From JAZTYK01 sp045636925 (GTDB taxonomy: Bacteria; Bacillota; Clostridia; Oscillospirales; Butyricicoccaceae): a DNA stretch of 64,000 nt. The notes beneath the pieces were generated by a model. That model saw nothing but the letters and a program-made list of their open reading frames with translations. It did not search any database and had not been told where the DNA came from. Numbering within the stretch: position 1 is the stretch's first letter; each line of letters starts with the position of its first letter. Of the stretch, positions 7,726 to 16,048 are shown one piece after another. A program made the position numbers and the translations under genes. Location: positions 1 to 64,000 of the forward strand of contig JAZTYK010000001.1 of assembly GCA_045636925.1 (NCBI GenBank). Direction: 5' to 3'.

Positions 7726-8398
7726 ATAATTCCTCCTCTGCCATTTGGCACAGTACTTCCCGCGGCAGCACAGCCGGCAATCCCGTTGCCCGTTCTGCTG
7801 CCAATTTTTGTTCCAAAGTAAAGCCAAAGCAATCCAGGCACAGCACCTGTGCCCCCTGCTGCATCAGCTGCTTTGCAGCAGCTTCTACACCGAGCAACGG
7901 ACCAAAGGGATCGGCTGCTTCCAGCAGTACATCCTCTGCGCCGCATTCTGCCCACCATCCGGCGATCTGCTTTCGCTGTGCCTCATTGGGGATCAGCACC
8001 CCCACCGGGCCGCCCAGACGCAAGGCTACCTCCCGCTGACAAATGCCGGGATACAGAAGCGGCTTTTGATGTATGTAGTCAGGAAAATTTCCGGTGCAGG
8101 CCATCAAGTGCACCTGTGCGCCTTCGGCTTCTGCCCGGGTAATACAATCCTGCAACCGGGCAAAAACCTTGTCCGCTGACAAACGGATCATCTCCCGTTC
8201 CTCTGCCAAGCGGGTCACCAGCAACTCGCCCGTTCCGTCATAACCGCAGAGCACTTCCGCCTCCGCCCGGGAAAGTCCATCCAGCGCACCGTATTCCCGC
8301 AAAGTAATGTCCTCCGGCAAAAGCCGGCGCAGGTCATCAGTGATATCCCGTCTGGGTGTTTGGCCAATGGTCAGCATGGCGATCACAGACACCTTCAC
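7718..8398 (-). CDS. aroM: AroM family protein (Asp/Glu-racemase-like)
   Basis: A 226-aa AroM homologue. It starts with the family signature MLTIGQTPRRDI and has the cysteines expected for the Asp/Glu/hydantoin racemase superfamily: Cys101 in ACTGNFP and Cys187/Cys190 in VLCLDCFGF. AroM itself has no proven function even in E. coli, where it neighbours aroL. Here it overlaps a DUF917 gene rather than any shikimate gene. A racemase acting on a hydantoin-like substrate is an attractive but untested idea. It follows the TrmH-type gene by 18 nt on the same strand. Confidence 0.85.
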   Translation of the reverse strand: MKVSVIAMLTIGQTPRRDITDDLRRLLPEDITLREYGALDGLSRAEAEVLCGYDGTGELLVTRLAEEREMIRLSADKVFARLQDCITRAEAEGAQVHLMACTGNFPDYIHQKPLLYPGICQREVALRLGGPVGVLIPNEAQRKQIAGWWAECGAEDVLLEAADPFGPLLGVEAAAKQLMQQGAQVLCLDCFGFTLEQKLAAERATGLPAVLPREVLCQMAEEELYV

Positions 8399-8416
8399 CG
8401 CCTCCTTTTTGTTTCG

Positions 8417-9244
8417 TTATCTAACGCGCAATTCCCAAAACGCCACCGCACTGGCAGCCGCCACGTTCAAGGAATCCACGCTCTCTCGCATGGGAATGCG
8501 CACCACATGATCGCAATCGGCAATGGTATCGGCTGCCAAACCGTCACCCTCCGTGCCTAAAACAATGGCAAGCTTTTCTGCTTTACACAACTTTGGATCT
8601 TCTACGCTGACAGAATCGTCGCTCAGTGCCATCGCTGCCGTCTGGAACCCCAGCGCCTTCAGACGCTGCATTCCTTGCTCCGGCCAGTCCGCTGCCGTTT
8701 CACCGATCCGTGTCCAAGGCACTTGAAAGACCGTGCCCATACTGACTCTTGCAGCGCGGCGGTACAGCGGATCGCAGCAGGTGGGCGTCACCAGCACTGT
8801 ATCGATGCCCAATGCTGCCGCCGAACGGAAGATTGCCCCCACATTGGTGGCATCTACAATACTTTCCAGCACCGCCACCCGGCGCGCCTCCTTGCATAAT
8901 TCTTCCACTGTGGGCAGGGGTCTGCGGCGCATGGCACACAGCACGCCTCGTGTCAATGCATAGCCGGTCAGCCCCTCCAGCAGATCGTCATCGGCGGTAT
9001 AAACAGGGATATCTCCCAAACCGGCAATCAGCTCCTTTGCCTGGCCGACCAGATGCTTTCTCTCGGTGAGCAATGACACCGGCTGATACCCTGCATTCAG
9101 CGCACGCTGAATCACCTTGGGACTTTCAGCGATAAAAATTCCCTTTTCCGGCTCCAGCCGATTTCGCAGCTGGGCTTCGGTGAGTCGGGCAAACACATCC
9201 AGTTCCGGCGCGGAAAAGTCGCTGATTTCAACAATATGCGCCAT
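8417..9244 (-). CDS. TrmH/SpoU-family rRNA 2'-O-methyltransferase
   Basis: A 275-aa SPOUT-class RNA methyltransferase that uses S-adenosylmethionine. It has an N-terminal substrate-binding domain (FIAESPKVIQRAL near residue 38). The trefoil-knot catalytic domain carries motif 1 (DATNVGAIFRSAAALG), motif 2 (IVLGTEGDGL) and motif 3 (IPMRESVDSLNVAAA). This architecture fits 23S rRNA ribose methylases of the YsgA/TsnR type, though the target nucleotide cannot be read. It has a near-perfect promoter embedded in the ahpC terminator and probably heads the trmH-aroM-DUF917 transcript. Confidence 0.9.
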   Translation of the reverse strand: MAHIVEISDFSAPELDVFARLTEAQLRNRLEPEKGIFIAESPKVIQRALNAGYQPVSLLTERKHLVGQAKELIAGLGDIPVYTADDDLLEGLTGYALTRGVLCAMRRRPLPTVEELCKEARRVAVLESIVDATNVGAIFRSAAALGIDTVLVTPTCCDPLYRRAARVSMGTVFQVPWTRIGETAADWPEQGMQRLKALGFQTAAMALSDDSVSVEDPKLCKAEKLAIVLGTEGDGLAADTIADCDHVVRIPMRESVDSLNVAAASAVAFWELRVR

Positions 9245-9282
9245 AGCTATGCCTCCTGCTTTCCGAGATTTCCTATGGGTTC

Positions 9283-9311
9283 ATTATAAGAAAAGGGCAC
9301 GGGAATGTCAA
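9283..9311 (-). promoter_or_regulatory. Promoter for trmH-aroM-DUF917
   Basis: On the reverse strand TTGACA (9311-9306), 17-nt spacer and TATAAT (9288-9283) are all consensus. The -35 box lies in the loop of the ahpC terminator hairpin. Confidence 0.8.
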
Positions 9312-9325
9312 ATCCCGTACCCTCT
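9291..9325 (-). terminator. Terminator after ahpC
   Basis: AGGGTACGGG pairs with CCCGTGCCCT (one mismatch) and is followed by TTTTCTT on the reverse strand. Confidence 0.7.
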
Positions 9326-9338
9326 TCTGCTTGTTTTT

Positions 9339-9902
9339 TTACAGTTGCCCCACCAGATCCAGATCGGGCTTTAAGGTCTCTGCGCCCGGCTCCCAGTTTG
9401 CAGGACAAACCTGATCTCCGTGTGCATGCACAAAAATGCAGGCCTGCAGCTTGCGCAGCAGCTCCTTGGCATTCCGCCCCACATTACCGGAGGTGATCTC
9501 ATACCCCACAATCTTGCCCTCCGGATTCACGATAAACGCGCCACGCTCTGCCAGACCGTCTTCTTCGATCAGCACATCAAAATCCCAGGACAGATTGTGA
9601 GTGGGGTCTGCCAACATGGGAAACTTGATCTTTTTAATGCGGTCAGAGCTGTCGTGCCATGCCTTGTGCACAAAATGCGTGTCGGTGGACACGGCATACA
9701 CCTCGCACCCCTCTGCCTTAAAGGCTTCGTAATGATTGGCCAGATCCTCCAGTTCGGTGGGACACACAAAAGTAAAGTCGGCGGGGTAGAAGAAATACAG
9801 GCTCCACTTGCCCAATGTATCATCCCGTGAGATCATCTTAAAGTTCCCATCATGAAACGCATGCACCTTGAAATCGGAAATTTCCTTGTTGATCATGGAC
9901 AT
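9339..9902 (-). CDS. ahpC: Alkyl hydroperoxide reductase subunit C (peroxiredoxin)
   Basis: A 187-aa typical two-Cys peroxiredoxin that detoxifies hydrogen peroxide and organic peroxides. Peroxidatic Cys47 is in FVCPTE and the resolving Cys is in VCPANW near residue 166. The N terminus MSMINKEISDFKVHAF matches AhpC closely, which sets the start at 9902. AAGGAG lies about 10 nt upstream. No ahpF reductase gene is adjacent. A palindrome-like ATAAT(AC)ATTAT lies upstream (9974-9985) and might be a degenerate PerR site. Confidence 0.95.
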   Translation of the reverse strand: MSMINKEISDFKVHAFHDGNFKMISRDDTLGKWSLYFFYPADFTFVCPTELEDLANHYEAFKAEGCEVYAVSTDTHFVHKAWHDSSDRIKKIKFPMLADPTHNLSWDFDVLIEEDGLAERGAFIVNPEGKIVGYEITSGNVGRNAKELLRKLQACIFVHAHGDQVCPANWEPGAETLKPDLDLVGQL

Positions 9903-10032
9903 AAATAAACTGCTCCTTTTTTCATGTTCTGCCTCTTGGGCGTTTATGAAAAAGTTTGTCCATGAACCGGCAAATAATACATTATCATCGGCACATACTG
10001 TAAACAATCAATCGTGTACCGGAGGATCTATC

Positions 10033-10830
10033 ATGCGATTACAGGATAAAGTTGTACTCATCACTGCTTCTACCCGCGGCATTGGGCTTGCTGCGGTAAA
10101 AGCCTGCGCCGCAGAAGGCGCCCGTGTCTATATGGCCGCACGCAATACCGAAGCCGCACAAGCGCAAGCCAACGCCTTAAATGCTGCCGGATTTCAAGTA
10201 AAAACAGTCTATAACGATGCCGGCAAGCCAGATACCTTTACATCTATGGTAGAGGATGTGATGCAGGATGCCGGCCGCATTGACGTGCTTGTCAACAACT
10301 TCGGCACCTCTGACCCCCAAAAAGACCGGGATTTTCGCCATACCGATGCTGAAGTGTTTTTGCACACCCTGAACATGAACCTGCGCAGTGTGTATTTAGG
10401 CAGTCAAGCTGTCCTGCCCCATATGACAAAGCAAGGCGGTGGCAGCATCATCAACATTTCCTCTGTGGGCGGAACTGTGCCCGATATCTCTCAGGTGGCC
10501 TACGGCACCAGCAAGGCCGCAATCAATTATCTTACCAAATTGATTGCTGTCCACGAGGCCAAAAACGGCATTCGCTGCAATGCGGTTCTCCCCGGCATGA
10601 CGGCCACCGAGGCGGTGGAGAAGAACCTGTCCGCAGACTTCCGCAATCTGTTTCTGCGGCATATTCCCCTGCGCCGCATGGGTCTGCCGGAAGAGATTGC
10701 CGCAGCCGTGGTCTATTTTGCCGCCGACAAATCTGCCTACACCACCGGTCAGATTTTGACCGTTGCCGGCGGCTTTGGTCTGGCAACACCGGTTTATGGG
10801 GATCTGTCGGAAAAGCTGCACCGGCGATAA
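10033..10830 (+). CDS. SDR oxidoreductase, 7alpha-hydroxysteroid-dehydrogenase-like
   Basis: A 265-aa classical short-chain dehydrogenase. It has the cofactor motif TASTRGIG (residues 11-18), VNNFG, catalytic Ser in INISSVGG, and YGTSK as the YxxxK pair. Several stretches recall the clostridial NADP-dependent 7alpha-hydroxysteroid dehydrogenases: STRGIG, TSMVEDV, GRIDVLVNNFG, IRCNAVLPG and a C-terminal VAGGFGLATPVY. AARN after the second strand would suit NADP(H). The bile-acid assignment comes from remembered family sequences and is inference. GGAGG precedes the start. The gene stands alone, divergent from ahpC. Confidence 0.85.
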   Translation: MRLQDKVVLITASTRGIGLAAVKACAAEGARVYMAARNTEAAQAQANALNAAGFQVKTVYNDAGKPDTFTSMVEDVMQDAGRIDVLVNNFGTSDPQKDRDFRHTDAEVFLHTLNMNLRSVYLGSQAVLPHMTKQGGGSIINISSVGGTVPDISQVAYGTSKAAINYLTKLIAVHEAKNGIRCNAVLPGMTATEAVEKNLSADFRNLFLRHIPLRRMGLPEEIAAAVVYFAADKSAYTTGQILTVAGGFGLATPVYGDLSEKLHRR

Positions 10831-10834
10831 CCTG

Positions 10835-10868
10835 CGAAAAACCCGGCTCACCGCCGGGTTTTCGTTTA
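10835..10868 (+). terminator. Terminator after the SDR gene
   Basis: Hairpin with CCCGGC / GCCGGG core, A run before and TTTTCGTTT after. Confidence 0.88.
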
Positions 10869-10955
10869 ATTTTTTCCATTTGAAGTGCAGACAAATGTCA
10901 CATCTTGTGGTATACTACAAGCGGATATACCACAGGATGGAAAAGAAGGCATGTT

Positions 10956-11525
10956 ATGCAAGAAAAGAAGGCATTGCGCAGTGCACTGCGTCAAAAGAGA
11001 AGAAGTTTCTCCCCTCATGATTGTGAACATTGGGATAATGCCCTTTGTACCCATCTATTGTCCCTGCCGGAATACGCCCGGGCCAATACCATCTTCTGCT
11101 ACGTCAGCACTCCCGAAGAGCCGGGCACCCAATCGTTGCTTGCCATGGCGCTGGCTGACGGGAAGCAGCTTTGCGTTCCCCGCTGTAAGGGCGACGGCAT
11201 CATGGATCTTTGCCTCATTTCCTCTCTGGCAGACCTGCACTCCGGCAAAATGGGCATTTTAGAGCCTTTACCCCACGCTTTGACGCCGACCCCTGCAGAA
11301 GTTGATCTGGCCATCATCCCCTGCCTGGCCTGCACCCGGGATGGTCTGCGCCTTGGCATGGGCGGCGGATATTATGACCGTTTCCTGCCCCAATTTTCCG
11401 GAGACGCCGTGATGCTGTGCCGGGAAGCGCTGGTACTGGATACACTCCCCACCGAAGCCCACGACTGCCCCGTTCCCACTCTGGTCACCGAAGCCGGTGT
11501 GTTTCGCCGGTGTAAACAAGCATGA
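10956..11525 (+). CDS. 5-formyltetrahydrofolate cyclo-ligase
   Basis: A 189-aa enzyme that converts 5-formyl-THF to methenyl-THF using ATP. Family motifs are present: the basic N-terminal helix LRSALRQKRRSF, and the C-terminal signature GLRLGMGGGYYDRFL that binds ATP and folate. An extended -10 (TGG then TATACT near 10908-10916) lies upstream. glyA follows 35 nt downstream on the same strand with no terminator between, so the pair likely forms a one-carbon operon. Confidence 0.93.
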   Translation: MQEKKALRSALRQKRRSFSPHDCEHWDNALCTHLLSLPEYARANTIFCYVSTPEEPGTQSLLAMALADGKQLCVPRCKGDGIMDLCLISSLADLHSGKMGILEPLPHALTPTPAEVDLAIIPCLACTRDGLRLGMGGGYYDRFLPQFSGDAVMLCREALVLDTLPTEAHDCPVPTLVTEAGVFRRCKQA

Positions 11526-11560
11526 TTAATTAAACCACACTACATAAAGGAGCTGATCTC

Positions 11561-12811
11561 ATGATCCACAAAACCATCGAGTTTCTCCATCAGTTTGACC
11601 CCGATGTAGCCGCCTCCATCCAGACTGAATTGGATCGTCAGGTACGCAACGTGGAACTGATTGCCTCAGAAAATATCGTCAGCCCCGCTGTCATGGCCGC
11701 CATGGGCACCTGCGGCACCAACAAGTATGCCGAAGGCTACCCCGGCAAACGCTATTACGGCGGCTGCTTTGCGGTGGACGTTACCGAAAACATTGCCCGT
11801 GAGCGGGCCTGCAAGCTCTTTGGCGCCGAGCATGCCAATGTACAGCCCCACAGCGGTGCCAACGCCAATCTGGCCGCCTTTATGGCTCTGGTCAAGCCCG
11901 GCGATACCATCATGGGCATGAATCTTGCCCATGGCGGTCATCTGTCCCACGGCAGCCCCGCCAACATCTCCGGCAAATATTACAACATCGTTCCCTACAG
12001 CCTGAACGAGGACACAGAACGGCTGGACTATGACGCCATCTATGCCGATGCCCAGCAGCACAAACCCAAGCTGATCATCGCCGGCGCATCTGCCTACCCT
12101 CGCGCCATCGACTTTGCCAAGTTCCGTGAAATCGCCGATTCTGTCGGCGCTTATCTGATGGTGGACATGGCGCACATTGCCGGTCTTGTGGCCGCCGGAC
12201 AGCATATGAGTCCCGTGCCCTATGCCGATGTAGTCACCTCCACCACCCACAAGACTCTCCGCGGTCCCCGAGGCGGTCTGATTCTCTGTAAAGAGGAACT
12301 GGCTAAAAAGGTAGACTCCGCCGTCTTCCCCGGCAGCCAGGGCGGTCCTTTGATGCACATCATCGCGGCCAAGGCGGTTTGCTTTGGCGAAGCCCTGCAG
12401 CCGGAGTTCGCCGCTTATCAGCAGCAGGTGGTAAAAAACGCCGCCGTACTGGCAGAAGAACTGATGAAACAAGGCTTCCGTCTGGTTTCCGGCGGCACCG
12501 ACAACCATCTGATGCTGGTGGATGTGCGCAACTTTGGCCTCACCGGCAAAGAGTTGGAGCACCGACTGGATGAGGTGTACATCACCGTCAACAAGAACTC
12601 CATCCCCAACGACCCTGCCAGTCCCTTTGTCACCAGCGGCATCCGTGTCGGCACCCCTGCCGTCACCACCCGCGGCTTCAAAGAAGCCGAAATGGTGCAG
12701 ATCGCCCGCCTCATGGCCTTGGCTGCCAAGGACTTCGAAAACAGCGCCGACGCCATCCGCACCGAGATCACCGACCTCTGCGCCCGCTTCCCTCTGTATC
12801 CCAAGAAGTAA
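11561..12811 (+). CDS. glyA: Serine hydroxymethyltransferase
   Basis: A 416-aa PLP enzyme that interconverts serine and glycine and loads one-carbon units onto THF. Hallmarks are LIASENIVSPAV near the N terminus, HGGHLSHG, and the PLP lysine in TSTTHKTLRGPRGG near residue 230. Length and motifs are typical of bacterial GlyA. AAAGGAG is well placed before the start. It probably shares a transcript with the formyl-THF cyclo-ligase and ends in its own terminator. Confidence 0.97.
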   Translation: MIHKTIEFLHQFDPDVAASIQTELDRQVRNVELIASENIVSPAVMAAMGTCGTNKYAEGYPGKRYYGGCFAVDVTENIARERACKLFGAEHANVQPHSGANANLAAFMALVKPGDTIMGMNLAHGGHLSHGSPANISGKYYNIVPYSLNEDTERLDYDAIYADAQQHKPKLIIAGASAYPRAIDFAKFREIADSVGAYLMVDMAHIAGLVAAGQHMSPVPYADVVTSTTHKTLRGPRGGLILCKEELAKKVDSAVFPGSQGGPLMHIIAAKAVCFGEALQPEFAAYQQQVVKNAAVLAEELMKQGFRLVSGGTDNHLMLVDVRNFGLTGKELEHRLDEVYITVNKNSIPNDPASPFVTSGIRVGTPAVTTRGFKEAEMVQIARLMALAAKDFENSADAIRTEITDLCARFPLYPKK

Positions 12812-12821
12812 GCATCTTTTT

Positions 12822-12858
12822 CACCGCCCCGAAGTACATTCGGGGCGGTTATTTTTTG
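12822..12858 (+). terminator. Terminator after glyA
   Basis: ACCGCCCCGA / TCGGGGCGGT stem followed by TTATTTTTT. Confidence 0.9.
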
Positions 12859-12867
12859 TCTTTCACC

Positions 12868-12896
12868 TTGATTCCCTGCCCTCTTTATGCTATGGT
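12868..12896 (+). promoter_or_regulatory. Probable promoter for M42 peptidase gene
   Basis: TTGATT (12868-12873), 17-nt spacer, TATGGT (12891-12896), 35 nt before the start codon. Confidence 0.5.
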
Positions 12897-12931
12897 TAAG
12901 GCAGAATCCATCCAAAAAAGGAGAAATACCT

Positions 12932-13963
12932 ATGAAAGCAATCTACCGTGACTATATGCTGGATCAGCTGAAAGCTCTGATGGCCATCGACAGCCCCAGC
13001 GGATATACCAAGAATGTTCAGGCTTATCTGAACGAAGAACTGAAGCGCTTGGGCTTCACCCCCGTGAACCCCGTGAAATCCGGCGTGCTGGCACACATTG
13101 GCGGCGAAGGCGACACCATCACCCTGATGGCACACATGGATACCCTGGGCGCCATGGTGCGCGTTGTCAAGGACAACGGTGCTTTGACCGTTGTGAACAT
13201 CGGCGGTCTGCGCCCCTGCAACACTGAGACCGAAACCGTCAAGGTGCTGACCCGGGATGGCAAGCTGTACGACGGCACCCTGCAGGCCGTCAACGCCTCT
13301 GCCCATGTAAACCCCAATCTAAATACCGCCCGTGACTGGAACACCAACATCGAAGTGGTGCTGGACGAGCCTGTAAAATCCGCAGACGACACCCGCGCTC
13401 TGGGCATTGGCCCCGGCGACTTCGTCTTTGTAAACCCCCGCACCACCATTACCGAGTCCGGCTATATCAAGAGCCGTTTTCTGGATGACAAAGCCTCTGT
13501 CGCCATCCTGCTGGCCTTTGCCAAGATGGTGGCTGAGGAGAAGCTGCAGCTGAAGCGCAGCGTGTGGCTGGACTTCACCGCCTACGAAGAAATCGGCCAC
13601 GGCGGCTCCTTTGCCCTGCCCGAAGGCTGCGTAGAAGCCATCTGCGTAGATATGGGCTGCGTGGGCGAAGGCCTGCAGTGCGACGAGCGGATGGTCTCCA
13701 TCTGTGCCAAGGATGCCGGCGGCCCTTATGACTACGAAGTCACCACCAAGCTGGTCAGTTGCGCCAAGGAAAAGGGCCTCAGCTATGCCGTGGATGTTTA
13801 CACCAATTACAGCTCCGATGTCAACATGTCCCTGAAGGCCGGCTATGACCTGCGCCACGGCCTCATCGGCCCCGGCGTGTATGCTTCCCACGGCTACGAG
13901 CGCACCCACATCCAGGGTCTGGAAAACACCTTCCATCTGCTGGAAGCCTACCTCATCGGCTAA
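12932..13963 (+). CDS. M42-family metallopeptidase
   Basis: A 343-aa dinuclear-metal aminopeptidase of the M42 (glutamyl aminopeptidase/FrvX/PepA-like) family. Metal-binding motifs are visible: AHMDTLGAM (His ligand), FLDDKASVA (bridging Asp), the catalytic pair in YEEIGHGG, CVDMG, and a late His in HGYERTH. It would trim N-terminal residues from peptides in the cytoplasm, usually as a dodecamer. AAAAGGAG lies before the start at 12932. The open frame extends upstream into the promoter, so the internal ATG is preferred. Confidence 0.92.
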   Translation: MKAIYRDYMLDQLKALMAIDSPSGYTKNVQAYLNEELKRLGFTPVNPVKSGVLAHIGGEGDTITLMAHMDTLGAMVRVVKDNGALTVVNIGGLRPCNTETETVKVLTRDGKLYDGTLQAVNASAHVNPNLNTARDWNTNIEVVLDEPVKSADDTRALGIGPGDFVFVNPRTTITESGYIKSRFLDDKASVAILLAFAKMVAEEKLQLKRSVWLDFTAYEEIGHGGSFALPEGCVEAICVDMGCVGEGLQCDERMVSICAKDAGGPYDYEVTTKLVSCAKEKGLSYAVDVYTNYSSDVNMSLKAGYDLRHGLIGPGVYASHGYERTHIQGLENTFHLLEAYLIG

Positions 13964-13977
13964 ACGCAAGATTCCGC

Positions 13978-14008
13978 AAAAAAGACAGCCTCAGGGCTGT
14001 CTTTTTTA
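13978..14008 (+). terminator. Terminator after M42 peptidase gene
   Basis: AAAAGACAGCC / GGCTGTCTTTT stem with TCAG loop and T run. Confidence 0.92.
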
Positions 14009-14057
14009 CTTTGTCAATATTTTTTATTGCCTTGCTTCTTGCAATCATTATATTTTC

Positions 14058-14087
14058 TTGACACAATTCCCGTGACCATAGTATAAT
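14058..14087 (+). promoter_or_regulatory. Promoter for the 14143 gene
   Basis: TTGACA (14058-14063), 18-nt spacer, TATAAT (14082-14087), 55 nt before the start. Confidence 0.85.
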
Positions 14088-14142
14088 ACACAAAAAAGAA
14101 TGATACTTTTATCCTATAAAACAGAAGAAACGGAGGTGTCCC

Positions 14143-14613
14143 ATGAATCAACATATAAAGCATCCCTGGATCATGCGCGGCTTTCTTATACTTTTCACTC
14201 TGCTACTGCTTTTGATTCTCAGCACCTTTCCTGTGTTTGACACGGCATCGACCGAATTCTTGAACAATGCCATAGATGGCAGTCAAGACTTCCAATTCAG
14301 GATAAATGCTGTTTCAAAGCAGGAAAAGAAAATATCCTATCAGGTCCGCAATACGAGCGATCAGCATATCACCTGTATGTACAAAGCTTTTTTGCAAATG
14401 AAGCAAGGTGACGAGTGGCAATCGCTCAAGATAAAAGGTGATTCAGAATCATCGCCGCTGTCCCGTATTTCCCCCGGACAATTACATGTTTCCTGGTTCC
14501 ATTGGGAACCGGTCTATGGGAAACTATGGCCGGGTGAATATCGCTTAGTGACCATGATCTCCCCCGATCAAGGAGAACCCATCTACATCGCCGTAGAGTT
14601 TGAGATCAAATAA
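14143..14613 (+). CDS. Membrane-anchored Ig-like domain protein
   Basis: A 156-aa protein with one N-terminal membrane segment (about 12-28) and an extracellular beta-rich domain of about 110 residues. The C-terminal motif YGKLWPGEYRLV resembles a bacterial immunoglobulin-like domain family found in Firmicutes, in which YG.L..G.YR is conserved. It is noticeably more AT-rich than its neighbours and lies alone between two terminators with a consensus promoter. The AT-richness could reflect transfer or simply lower expression. No specific role can be assigned. Confidence 0.75.
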   Translation: MNQHIKHPWIMRGFLILFTLLLLLILSTFPVFDTASTEFLNNAIDGSQDFQFRINAVSKQEKKISYQVRNTSDQHITCMYKAFLQMKQGDEWQSLKIKGDSESSPLSRISPGQLHVSWFHWEPVYGKLWPGEYRLVTMISPDQGEPIYIAVEFEIK

Positions 14614-14635
14614 CACAAGTTTTCACCAAACACAC

Positions 14636-14667
14636 AAAAAAGACAGCCCCGGGGCTGTCTTTTTTTC
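14636..14667 (+). terminator. Terminator after the 14143 gene
   Basis: AAAAAAGACAGCCCC / GGGGCTGTCTTTTTTT near-perfect stem with almost no loop beyond the GC core. An extended -10 for rarA (TGC then TACAAT, 14676-14684) follows immediately. Confidence 0.88.
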
Positions 14668-14711
14668 TGGCTTTATGCTACAATGTATTCAGCAAACTCG
14701 GAGGTGATTTC

Positions 14712-15983
14712 ATGTACCAGCCCCTGGCCGACCGCATTCGCCCCACCGAACTGGATGACGTGGTGGGACAGCAGCATATCATCGGCGAACACGGCATCCT
14801 GCGCCGCATCATCGAAAGCGGCAACATCCCCAATATGATCTTTTACGGCCCGTCGGGCATCGGCAAGACCACCCTGGCCCAGATCATCGCCAACAAAACC
14901 AGCCGTCGGCTGTACAAGCTCAACGCCACCACCGCCTCCACCGCCGACATCCGCGCCATCGTGGAGGATCTGGACACCTTGCTGACCCCCGAGGGTGCCC
15001 TGCTGTATCTGGACGAGATCCAATATTTCAACAAAAAGCAGCAGCAGTCCCTGCTGGAGTTTATCGAAAGCGGCAAAATCACCCTCATCGCCTCCACCAC
15101 CGAGAACCCTTATTTTTACGTCTATAACGCCATCCTCAGCCGCAGCACCATCTTTGAGTTTAAGCCGGTGCAGCCCGAGGACGTGGCCCGGGCCGTACGT
15201 CGCGCCTTCTCCCGCTGCGCCAAGGAGCTGCACAAAAAGATCGTGCTGGAAGAAGGCGTCTGCGACCATATTGCCGCAGCCTGCGGCGGTGACGTGCGCA
15301 AGGCCATGAACACCGTAGAACTGCTGTGCGCCGCTTCTCCCGAGGAGGACGGCACCATGACGGTATCGCTGGAAGATACCAAGGCGCTGACGCAAAAATC
15401 CTCCTCCCGTTATGACCGGGACGGCGACAGCCATTACGACATTCTCTCCGCCTTCCACAAGTCCCTGCGGGGCTCTGACCCCGATGCCGCCCTGCACTAC
15501 CTAGCCCGCCTGCTGGACGGCGGTGACATGGCCTCTGCCTGCCGCCGGATGCTGTGCGCCGTCAGCGAGGATGTGGGCATGGCCTATCCTCAGGCCATCA
15601 CCATCGTCAAGGCCTGCTGCGACAGTGCCCTGCAGCTGGGTCTGCCGGAAGCGCGCCTGCCTTTGGCACAGGCTGCTTTGGTCATCGCCACTTCGCCCAA
15701 ATCCAACTCTGCCTGCTGCGCCATTGACGCTGCCATGGCAGATGTGCAAAACGGCCGCAGCGGTGATATTCCCGCCCATCTAAAGGACAGCCACTACGGT
15801 GGCGCTGCCAAAATGGGCCGCGGCCTTACCTACCAGTATCCCCACAACTTCCCCGGCAACTATGTAAAACAGGACTACCTACCTGCCGAACTCCGGGGCA
15901 CCCAGTATTACCAGCCCGGTCAGAACAAAACCGAGCAGCAGACCGCCGAATACTGGGCACGAATCAAGCAGGAAAAACGATAA
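14712..15983 (+). CDS. rarA: Replication-associated recombination protein A (AAA+ ATPase)
   Basis: A 423-aa AAA+ ATPase of the RarA/MgsA/WRNIP1 family, which acts at stalled replication forks with SSB. Walker A is GPSGIGKT (46-53), Walker B is LLYLDEIQYFN near 95, and sensor-1 is ASTTENPYF near 121. The C-terminal tetramerisation region runs from SRYDRDGDSHYD to the end. The N terminus MYQPLADRIRPTELDDVVGQ is typical. GGAGGTGATTTC precedes the start. Confidence 0.95.
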   Translation: MYQPLADRIRPTELDDVVGQQHIIGEHGILRRIIESGNIPNMIFYGPSGIGKTTLAQIIANKTSRRLYKLNATTASTADIRAIVEDLDTLLTPEGALLYLDEIQYFNKKQQQSLLEFIESGKITLIASTTENPYFYVYNAILSRSTIFEFKPVQPEDVARAVRRAFSRCAKELHKKIVLEEGVCDHIAAACGGDVRKAMNTVELLCAASPEEDGTMTVSLEDTKALTQKSSSRYDRDGDSHYDILSAFHKSLRGSDPDAALHYLARLLDGGDMASACRRMLCAVSEDVGMAYPQAITIVKACCDSALQLGLPEARLPLAQAALVIATSPKSNSACCAIDAAMADVQNGRSGDIPAHLKDSHYGGAAKMGRGLTYQYPHNFPGNYVKQDYLPAELRGTQYYQPGQNKTEQQTAEYWARIKQEKR

Positions 15984-16002
15984 CCTCATGCAAGCAAAAA
16001 AT

Positions 16003-16040
16003 AAACACCCGATGGAGGCTCCATCGGGTGTTCGTTTTTT
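16003..16040. terminator. Bidirectional terminator between rarA and the flavin-split-barrel gene
   Basis: AACACCCGATGGA / TCCATCGGGTGTT stem, A-rich before and T-rich after. Confidence 0.9.
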
Positions 16041-16048
16041 GCATATTG

